13,197 nt of DNA from Planctomycetota bacterium (lineage in GTDB: Bacteria > Planctomycetota > Phycisphaerae > Phycisphaerales > SM1A02): contig JAPUKX010000317.1 of the NCBI GenBank assembly GCA_027295435.1, positions 1-13,197 of the forward strand. The letters run 5' to 3'. Shown here piece after piece: positions 7,450-13,197 of the stretch (position 1 is the stretch's first letter; each line of letters starts with the position of its first letter). The translations under genes and the position numbers were made by a program. A model generated the notes under the pieces. It was given only the letters and a program-made list of their open reading frames with translations. It did not search any database and was not told the origin of the DNA.

Positions 7450-10388
7450 GGGTCGATCCGTTTCAGCGCTTCCTCGGGGTTGAAAGCTCGTCGCACCCAC
7501 TGAGGCTGTTGGGTCTGCCGGCGCAGAGGTGTGACGCTTCTTCGGTGGCCGCCGCCCTTGAAGTACGCCTGCGTCAAGTCGATCATCATCCCGGCGGTCG
7601 AAGCCGAGAGGCCCAGCAGGTTCGCCGGCGCCTGCGCCAAGCCGCAGGCACGCTTGGGGCGTCAATCGAGCGCGCGGGGAGACCTGCCGCAGTAAGCCCA
7701 ACCAGCCGATCCAGCCCGCCTGCCCCGGCACCCGCCGTGATCCATTCGATCGCCGCCGAAACGCTCACCGATTTCGACCGCCACGTCTTGGCGGTGCTGG
7801 TGGGTTGCGGAGGATGGAACGCGAACACACGGTCCAAGCTGGTCGCCCTAGCGGGGGCCTACGGTGTGAGCGTACAGGGCTTGATGCGAGTCGTCGCCGG
7901 CTTGAGTGAGTACGCCAAGTCTGGTGGACCGCGCCTGGGCACAGCCCAGATCACCTCCGGTGCCGCTCGAGTCGCCGCCTTACCTACGGTCGCCCCGCGG
8001 CTGGGGGAGGCCGCGTCGATTCGGCTCACCGGGTTCACGCCGCAATTACGCCAAGACACCGCCTCGACGACGATCAAGCTCTCGTTGTTGTTTGGGTTAC
8101 TCACCTTGCTTGTGGCTATGGTCGCCGCACGTTTCTTATTGTTCCCAGGGCAGTCGCATCGTTTCACTCCCGCCCAAGAGACCACAGTGTCGCCCCCGTT
8201 GAAGTCGCCCTGGATCAGTACCCCGGCTGAGCCCACCAAGGCGACTGATGGTCGCCCGGTCGCGCCGACAATGCATCGACTGGCGAGGTTTCCCCAGCCG
8301 CCGACGTTCCTCGGCCGCGCGCTGTCACCGGAAACCGCCCGTGCTGCCGATGAATGTCCGCAGTTGCCCCAAGAGATCGAAACGCTTGCGCGGCGCATCG
8401 CGATCTCCGACGATCCGTCCGAGGCGGTCTATCGCGCCTGGGATGATTTCATGCGGACGGTCGGAATCGGCTGGGGGATGATCGATGACGACACGCGCGC
8501 GGCGATCGACCGGGCGATCTTCGAAGCACTCTACGAAGCGTCCGATTCACCGAGCGTTGCCGATCGATTGCTCCGGGCACTGACGCCCCCGTCGGGGCGA
8601 CTCGCCGACCCGACTGACCTCTGGCGAGGCGCATGGATGGCCGGGACTCTGGCCAAGATCAGTTCCAGCGAAAATCTCTCATCGGCCGTGATCGACCGGG
8701 CTCGCACGCACTTGGACATCGCCCTGAACCGTCGGGCGCTGCAAGCAGCCGCCGACTTCAACTCTGCGGCCGGAGCATGGCTGGACGGGACGGTGACTAC
8801 GCTCATTGACATGATGGAGTCTGACGAGCGGATCTACGACTTCTGGGAATGCTGGATTGCAGTCCAGGCCCGGTTGGGCAGGGGCGATCGCCTGAGCGCT
8901 GCGGTGATGTTCGGAATCGAGGCCGTCCTTCGCAGCTCCATCGACCTGTCCCGGCCGGGTCCCGGGGTTAACGTTCTCGGCCGTCTGCTCTCGATGTCGG
9001 ACTTTGATTCCAGCAGTATCGTCAAGGACCGCCTTCGCGCATTCTTTGAGGACGACCAGCGCATCAGCACTCAGGACCTGTGGGTGTTGACCAGTCTGCT
9101 CGCCCAAACAGGCGCGGCTTCGTGGTTCAGCGACGATCTGGTGCTGCCCAGCGACGGCGACTGGATGTTTCGCCGGCGCATCGCCGATCGAATCAATCAG
9201 CGGTGGCCTTACGCCGCTTGGGCGGTGGCCGAGCCGAATGCCGAAGCGCCCGGGCTCCCGGTCGATCCCGTCCTGGCGGTACGGTGGTTGACGATGTCTC
9301 AATCGCAGCTGCACCGCCCGCTCGCCGGCGAACCTGAGCAGTTGATGGATCAACTGGTCATCGCCTGCCGGCTCAACGAAGCCGCGTCATGGATGATTGC
9401 TCGTGAGGAGGCGCCGGCCCGTCAACTCCTGGACCGACTCGAATCGATCGAGGTCGCGAGCCCGGGTGGCGCATCGTCCGCGGGCTCCGGCGCCTCGTCT
9501 GTCAACCCGACCCGTCCCGGCGGGCCGACCGGCCGAGATGGCGAATGGGCCGCGGCCTTTGAGCAGGCTGGACGCAATACGGAGGAAAGATTGCAGCGCC
9601 TTCGCGTTCTGCACAATGCGGCAGGCGTCGATCTCGGGCCCAACGATGCCGAGGCACTCGTCCGGGCGGTCTACCACAGCTCTTGGGAGGACGTGCGGAA
9701 ACTGGCCCAGTCAGTGGTCGTCGATCGGTTTACTGCCGGGGCGAATGTCGCCTTGCAGATGCTCGATCAGTTTCCCGGTGTATCGGCCTCCCAGCGCACC
9801 GCCGAGACTATTGGCCGGTTTACCGGCCGGCTGTTGCCAAGGGGTCGCTCAGAATCGTGGGCGATCGATGCCCGGCTGGGCCTGGTCGAGCACGCCCTGA
9901 GCTTGCGGCGATTGGGCGTTGGCCGGATCGACCAGCAGACGGCGGCCGTGGTCGAATCCTATCTGAACCGCCACGCGGCATTGCGGCCGCGCGGGTCCGC
10001 CTCGAATGCCACCGGGACTGTGCACGGAGTCGCGCAAGGGTTATTGAAGGCGTGGCGAGACCGCGCTGCATTGGCCCGCGTCGCGGATCCCGTGCCGGGT
10101 GATCTGAACGAACTTCAGCGCCGCCACGCCGTACGGCTCCGACTCACCCAGGGATCGTTGCAACGATTCGTGGCGACGCAAGTCGGCCTGCTCGAACTGA
10201 TGACCTATCTCGCCGTGGCCGAGCAGCCCGGGCTCCGTGAACCATTGGCGGACCTCCTGGCCGAGTCTGCCCGCCGCCGCGCAGACATGACCCATGTGCT
10301 TGAGCAGGCAGTTGACGTGGAGCGAGCCATCGCCCGGCTCTGGCAGGCGCGACTTGCCGTGAATCACCGCTCAGAGGCGAACCAATGA
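7446..10388 (+). CDS. 980-aa single-pass membrane protein with J-like N-terminal domain
   Basis: Starts at a GTG overlapping the previous stop (GTGA), with GGAG 8 nt upstream. Residues 3-75 (VDPFQRFLGVE, then LRLLGLP) resemble the short N-terminal domain seen on many planctomycete proteins and a J domain, but the HPD triad reads HPG (48-50). A Pro/Ala linker (80-100) leads to a second helical cytoplasmic part (105-200). One membrane helix lies at 207-233 (TIKLSLLFGLLTLLVAMV). The remaining ~745 residues are predicted to be outside the cytoplasm: alpha-helical, with a Gly/Ser/Pro/Arg linker around 670-700. No catalytic motif or known family recognised. Position and coupling place it with the ExbB/ExbD motor; it could link a cytoplasmic partner to the periplasmic complex (inference). 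Confidence 0.8.
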   Translation: MRVDPFQRFLGVESSSHPLRLLGLPAQRCDASSVAAALEVRLRQVDHHPGGRSREAQQVRRRLRQAAGTLGASIERAGRPAAVSPTSRSSPPAPAPAVIHSIAAETLTDFDRHVLAVLVGCGGWNANTRSKLVALAGAYGVSVQGLMRVVAGLSEYAKSGGPRLGTAQITSGAARVAALPTVAPRLGEAASIRLTGFTPQLRQDTASTTIKLSLLFGLLTLLVAMVAARFLLFPGQSHRFTPAQETTVSPPLKSPWISTPAEPTKATDGRPVAPTMHRLARFPQPPTFLGRALSPETARAADECPQLPQEIETLARRIAISDDPSEAVYRAWDDFMRTVGIGWGMIDDDTRAAIDRAIFEALYEASDSPSVADRLLRALTPPSGRLADPTDLWRGAWMAGTLAKISSSENLSSAVIDRARTHLDIALNRRALQAAADFNSAAGAWLDGTVTTLIDMMESDERIYDFWECWIAVQARLGRGDRLSAAVMFGIEAVLRSSIDLSRPGPGVNVLGRLLSMSDFDSSSIVKDRLRAFFEDDQRISTQDLWVLTSLLAQTGAASWFSDDLVLPSDGDWMFRRRIADRINQRWPYAAWAVAEPNAEAPGLPVDPVLAVRWLTMSQSQLHRPLAGEPEQLMDQLVIACRLNEAASWMIAREEAPARQLLDRLESIEVASPGGASSAGSGASSVNPTRPGGPTGRDGEWAAAFEQAGRNTEERLQRLRVLHNAAGVDLGPNDAEALVRAVYHSSWEDVRKLAQSVVVDRFTAGANVALQMLDQFPGVSASQRTAETIGRFTGRLLPRGRSESWAIDARLGLVEHALSLRRLGVGRIDQQTAAVVESYLNRHAALRPRGSASNATGTVHGVAQGLLKAWRDRAALARVADPVPGDLNELQRRHAVRLRLTQGSLQRFVATQVGLLELMTYLAVAEQPGLREPLADLLAESARRRADMTHVLEQAVDVERAIARLWQARLAVNHRSEANQ

Positions 10389-11185
10389 GCCCGTCCCGCC
10401 CCGCAATGCTCATCGTGCTGTTCACCGCCCTGTGTGTACTCGCGCGGTCCACAACCTTGGGCAGCCGAGATTCCACAGATGATTCAGCCGGCTCCGGCGA
10501 GTGGCTCGATCGGCTTGAAGCACTGAACCCGGCCGATGCACTGGCGTATTTCGAGCTGGCGGAGGAGGTCGCCGACGCCGCGGGCGATCAGCCGCCCCAT
10601 GATCTGGCCAACCGCCTGTACGGTCTCGCCGGGGTGCTCGATCAGCCGCGGCTCGGTCGTAGCGCCTGCCTGGCTCTTGCCCTCCTGGAGGACCACCCCC
10701 AGGCGAAGCGCCGATTGCTGGCTTTGGCCGGTTTGCTTGACCAGCGCGGCGGGGTGGGCAGTGCTCATCAAACCAACCCCGCCGGCGATCTTGACCCGGT
10801 CGCCGTCATGGCCGTCGCCGAAGCGCTGAGCCACTATCGAAAGGGACAGGGGGCGCGCGCCCTTGCCGCGCTCGCCAGGCCAGGCGCCATGGAACTGCTC
10901 GAAGCGCACGGGCACGTGCTGCGAGGCGGTGTCAGGGGTTTCCTTGAAGACTGCCGGTCGTATCGCCCCCCGCGCAAGCCCGCGCTGTTGCCCAATGACC
11001 TGATGACCATGCTTCGGTTCGAAGCGGCGCTGCTCGCCGGGCCCCACCGCTCATGGTCGAGCGATCTGCTGCTCACCAACGGACAACCGCTCATCGAGGC
11101 TGACCCGGATCGTCTCGCGGACATGCTTGGCGTGGACGCCTCGAAACCCTACTTTCGCCACGGCCGATGGCTCGCCCATCCCTAG
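10385..11185 (+). CDS. Secreted helical protein of unknown function, last gene of the operon
   Basis: 266 aa. The ATG overlaps the previous stop (ATGA) with GAGG 7 nt upstream. The N-terminus (MSPSRPAMLIVLFTALCVLA) is a signal peptide or anchor; TALC is not a proper lipobox, so lipidation is unlikely. Residues 37-130 are helical (WLDRLEALNPADALAYFELA, then a segment with LYGLAGVLDQPRLGRSACLALALLE), repeat-like. The C-terminal part (about 200-266) includes short conserved-looking stretches such as DADPDRLADMLGV-type sequence (residues 238-250) but no motif I can name. It is followed by a hairpin and a 262-bp gap, which supports its being the last gene of the unit. I do not recognise the family; a periplasmic accessory role with the motor is inferred from context only. 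Confidence 0.75.
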   Translation: MSPSRPAMLIVLFTALCVLARSTTLGSRDSTDDSAGSGEWLDRLEALNPADALAYFELAEEVADAAGDQPPHDLANRLYGLAGVLDQPRLGRSACLALALLEDHPQAKRRLLALAGLLDQRGGVGSAHQTNPAGDLDPVAVMAVAEALSHYRKGQGARALAALARPGAMELLEAHGHVLRGGVRGFLEDCRSYRPPRKPALLPNDLMTMLRFEAALLAGPHRSWSSDLLLTNGQPLIEADPDRLADMLGVDASKPYFRHGRWLAHP

Positions 11186-11197
11186 CACCGATTTCTC

Positions 11198-11214
11198 ATC
11201 CGCCTGTGGCGGAT
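11198..11214 (+). terminator. Candidate terminator or REP-like hairpin after the operon
   Basis: ATCCGCC (11198-11204), a TGT loop, then GGCGGAT (11208-11214): a perfect 7-bp GC-rich stem 13 nt after the stop of the last operon gene. No run of T follows (CGGCGTTCTTG), so it is not a textbook intrinsic terminator. It may be a weak or Rho-assisted terminator, a transcript-stabilising hairpin, or one copy of a dispersed palindromic repeat. Confidence 0.4.
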
Positions 11215-11393
11215 CGGCGTTCTTGAACAACCTTTCATGGTGTACACCTGAGTAGATTACGGTGACTCTGCACCTCGAAGCACCGATGAGGCGAGGGACC
11301 CAATCGGTGAAGTACGCAGGACCGCGCTGCGGGTACACTCGTGCTCGGAAGGCTCAGTGATGCAGCCGGGCGAAGGTCAAATGGGAAATGTCT

Positions 11394-11399
11394 TATAAG
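11394..11399 (+). promoter_or_regulatory. Candidate -10 element for the sigma/kinase genes
   Basis: TATAAG, within the symmetric CTTATAAG (11392-11399), lies 49 nt before the sigma-factor ATG and is AT-rich in a GC-rich setting. No good -35 is visible 16-18 nt upstream. Weak call; the element fits the spacing expected for a promoter of the downstream pair. Confidence 0.2.
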
Positions 11400-11447
11400 G
11401 TGAAAACGCCGATTGTCCGCGAGACCATCGAGCGCGACGAACGATAG

Positions 11448-12083
11448 ATGGCTGAGATGCGCGCGATCATGCCGGATGAGACTCAAGCAGGAGACCTCGT
11501 CGAGCGGGCCCGAAGCGGCGACCTGCAGGCCTTCGCTGAGCTATTCGAGCCTCTGCGGCCTCGCCTGCTCGCCTCGATCCGAACTCGGCTGAGTCCCGCG
11601 ATCCGGCAGCGCGTCGACCCGGAGGATGTGCTGCAGGACACGTATGTCCGTGGTCTTCATTCCTTGTCTCGGTTCGAATGGCAGGGCGAAGGCTCGTTTG
11701 GCCGCTGGCTGGAGGCGATCGCTTCGCACGTCGCCCTCGACGTCGTACGCCGTGAGGGTCGGCGTCCGGCGCTCCGTCTTGAACGCGACGTGCAGGGTGA
11801 TGCCGCAGCGCCGTCACGAGGACTGCGCAGACAGGAGCGGCAGGAGCGCCTCATGAAGGCGCTTCGGACTCTAAGCCCCGATCACCAGACCGTGCTCGAA
11901 CTGTCGCGCATGGAAGGCCAGTCGATCCGAGAGATCGCTAAACGGATGGAGCGCTCCGAGAGCGCAGTGAAAAACCTCCTGCTCCGCGCCACCCGCCAGC
12001 TGAAACTGGCGTTCGGCGATACCGAGAGCCTCCGGCTGGCCCGCGCGCCGAGCGATGAAACGGGGACAATCGATGGTCAGTAA
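11448..12083 (+). CDS. ECF-type RNA polymerase sigma factor
   Basis: Up to 211 aa. Region 2 spans about 24-105, with DPEDVLQDTYVRGL (57-70, core-polymerase and -10 binding) and FGRWLEAIASHVALDVVRR (84-102). Region 4 spans about 135-187, with LSPDHQTVLELSRMEGQS and the helix-turn-helix IREIAKRMERSESAVKNLL (160-178). Region 3 is absent, as in ECF (group 4) sigma factors. There is no anti-sigma gene next to it; instead a Ser/Thr kinase gene overlaps its end by 11 nt, a pairing frequent in planctomycetes, where phosphorylation is a plausible control (inference). Start uncertain: ATGs at 11448, 11457 and 11469 are in frame and none has a strong ribosome binding site; the longest is given. The targets are unknown. 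Confidence 0.92.
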   Translation: MAEMRAIMPDETQAGDLVERARSGDLQAFAELFEPLRPRLLASIRTRLSPAIRQRVDPEDVLQDTYVRGLHSLSRFEWQGEGSFGRWLEAIASHVALDVVRREGRRPALRLERDVQGDAAAPSRGLRRQERQERLMKALRTLSPDHQTVLELSRMEGQSIREIAKRMERSESAVKNLLLRATRQLKLAFGDTESLRLARAPSDETGTIDGQ

Positions 12084-13197
12084 TCGAGAAACCACCATCG
12101 CGTCCGATGCGCTTCGCGAACATCAACTCGAGGAACTGTTCGCCTACTACGTTGATCGCCTGAACAAAGGCGACGAACTCAATCCTCAGGAGATTCTCGC
12201 CAAGCATCCGGGGCTTGGCGCTGAACTGCTTGAGTACCTTGAGGGTTACATCGATCCTGATGCCGCTCCAACCATGCCGTCCGACCGCACACTCGGAGAT
12301 TACACCATCCGCCGCCAAATCGGGCGCGGCGGGATGGGCGTTGTGTACGACGCGTGGCAGAACTCGCTCGACCGTCGTGTCGCCCTGAAAGTGTTGCCCC
12401 TCGGCATCGCCGCCAGCGATCGCGCCTTCGAGCGCTTTATGAGAGAGGCCAGGACTGCCGCCAAGCTCGATCACCAGAACATCGTCGGGGTCCACGGCAT
12501 GGGCGTGGAAGCCGACACACCGTACTACTCCATGGAGTACGTCGAGGGGCGAACGCTGGCACAGATCCTGGGCGCGACGGAGGCACACTCCGACGCTGCG
12601 GTGGATGCGCCTTTTGCGCCAGCCAGTGATGGCAGCGCCGACTACGCAGGCATCGCGCGCGCTTTCGCGGAGGTCGCCGACGGCCTTCAGCACGCCCATG
12701 CCAAGGGCGTTATCCACCGCGACATCAAGCCCTCGAACTTGATCCTCGATCGCGCAGGCCACCTCCGGATTCTCGACTTCGGCCTGGCACGATTCGAGGG
12801 CGAGGAGAGCCTCACGCTGACGGGCGACCTGCTCGGCACGCCGATGTATATGAGCCCGGAGCAGGCCCGTCGGCGCAAGATTCCGATCGATCACCGAACC
12901 GACATCTATTCCCTTGGAGCCACCCTTTACGAGATGCTCACCCGAAGGCCGCCCTTTCGGGGAAAGGACAACTATGAAACGCTGAGCCAGATAATTGCAA
13001 ACGATCCGTCACCTTTGCGTAGGTTCGATCCGACGATTCCAAAGAGCCTCGAAACCATCGTCCTGAAGTGTTTGAGGAAGAACCCCAAGGATCGGTACGA
13101 CACGGCGGAAGCGGTCGCACAGGATCTTCGCCGTTTTGCGCGAGGAGAGCCCGTCGAAGCACAACAGTTACCCCCTTGGGCGGGCCTGACACGAAGG
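12073..13197 (+). CDS. Hanks-type Ser/Thr protein kinase (3' end outside the window)
   Basis: The ATG at 12073 overlaps the sigma-factor gene by 11 nt and has GGGGA about 6 nt upstream. 375 residues are visible and the frame is still open at the edge. Residues 1-70 are a helical N-terminal region (EELFAYYVDRLNKGDELNPQ) often found on planctomycete kinases. The kinase domain covers about 77-356 and is complete: glycine loop IGRGGMGVVY (83-92), K106 in VALKVL, E125, catalytic HRDIKPSN (215-222, base D217), DFG (235-237), SPEQ (261-264), D277 and R341. An Ala/Asp-rich insertion (168-190) separates helix D from helix E. It should be an active kinase. A membrane helix and sensor or repeat domain typically follow in this family but lie outside the window. 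Likely regulates, or signals with, the adjacent sigma factor (inference). Confidence 0.95.
   Translation, partial: MVSNRETTIASDALREHQLEELFAYYVDRLNKGDELNPQEILAKHPGLGAELLEYLEGYIDPDAAPTMPSDRTLGDYTIRRQIGRGGMGVVYDAWQNSLDRRVALKVLPLGIAASDRAFERFMREARTAAKLDHQNIVGVHGMGVEADTPYYSMEYVEGRTLAQILGATEAHSDAAVDAPFAPASDGSADYAGIARAFAEVADGLQHAHAKGVIHRDIKPSNLILDRAGHLRILDFGLARFEGEESLTLTGDLLGTPMYMSPEQARRRKIPIDHRTDIYSLGATLYEMLTRRPPFRGKDNYETLSQIIANDPSPLRRFDPTIPKSLETIVLKCLRKNPKDRYDTAEAVAQDLRRFARGEPVEAQQLPPWAGLTRR

Larger units (their letters stand above)
11186..11447. other. Non-coding gap between the operon and the sigma-factor gene
   Basis: 262 bp without a credible gene. It contains a perfect hairpin (11198-11214); the palindrome GGTGTACACC (11239-11248); CACCGAT at 11186-11192 and again at 11281-11287, with its inverse ATCGGTG at 11303-11309; and a possible -10 (TATAAG, 11394-11399). 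A minus-strand frame crosses the region but runs antisense into the preceding gene and has no supporting signals. I see no tRNA, riboswitch or mobile-element ends. Confidence 0.6.

Noticed and set aside
10385..10450. Lipoprotein signal in the last operon protein
   Set aside because: The residues before the cysteine (TAL-C) do not fit the lipobox, which needs a small residue at -1.
11360..11398. Tiny 12-codon ORF (MQPGEGQMGNVL) with an upstream GGAAGG
   Set aside because: Too short to support, overlaps the candidate -10, and ends before any coupling with the sigma gene.
11938..12894. Long minus-strand open frame (318 codons)
   Set aside because: Antisense to the sigma factor and the kinase catalytic core, which carry all expected motifs.

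Overview
The window looks like chromosomal DNA of a high-GC Planctomycetota, probably Phycisphaerae-like. This is inferred from three things: an ECF sigma factor overlapping a Ser/Thr kinase gene that has a short N-terminal helical domain, the style of the VWA, ExbB/ExbD and large helical-repeat proteins, and the high GC content. No RNA gene, CRISPR array, transposase or phage gene is visible, and gene density is high.

Layout. (1) Minus strand, 1-855: the end of a housekeeping unit, with pyrH (UMP kinase) followed by what looks like the first 13 codons of frr. A 30-codon upstream ORF with a near-ideal Shine-Dalgarno overlaps the pyrH start. (2) Plus strand, 1013-11185: eight tightly packed genes with junctions from -17 to +14 nt, several of the ATGA or GTGA type. 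They encode a TonB-like membrane-anchored VWA protein, a secreted helical protein, an ExbB/TolQ proton-channel protein, two different ExbD/TolR proteins, an 889-aa secreted helical-repeat protein, a 980-aa single-pass protein with a degenerate J-like N-terminus, and a secreted 266-aa protein. (3) A 262-bp non-coding gap with a perfect hairpin and small repeats. (4) Plus strand, 11448-13197: an ECF-type sigma factor overlapping a Ser/Thr kinase gene that runs off the window.

Working hypothesis for the operon (inference): it encodes a proton-motive-force-driven envelope machine. ExbB and the two ExbDs would form the motor. The VWA protein, whose membrane segment carries the TonB-type S-x3-H-x6-L pattern followed by a QPVSI stretch like that after the TonB membrane helix, would take the TonB/TolA transducer role but deliver force to a metal-binding VWA domain instead of a TonB C-terminal domain. 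The secreted helical-repeat proteins would be periplasmic partners or scaffolds, loosely comparable to the TPR protein CpoB/YbgF in Tol-Pal. I know of no characterised system with this exact composition. This is the most interesting item in the window.
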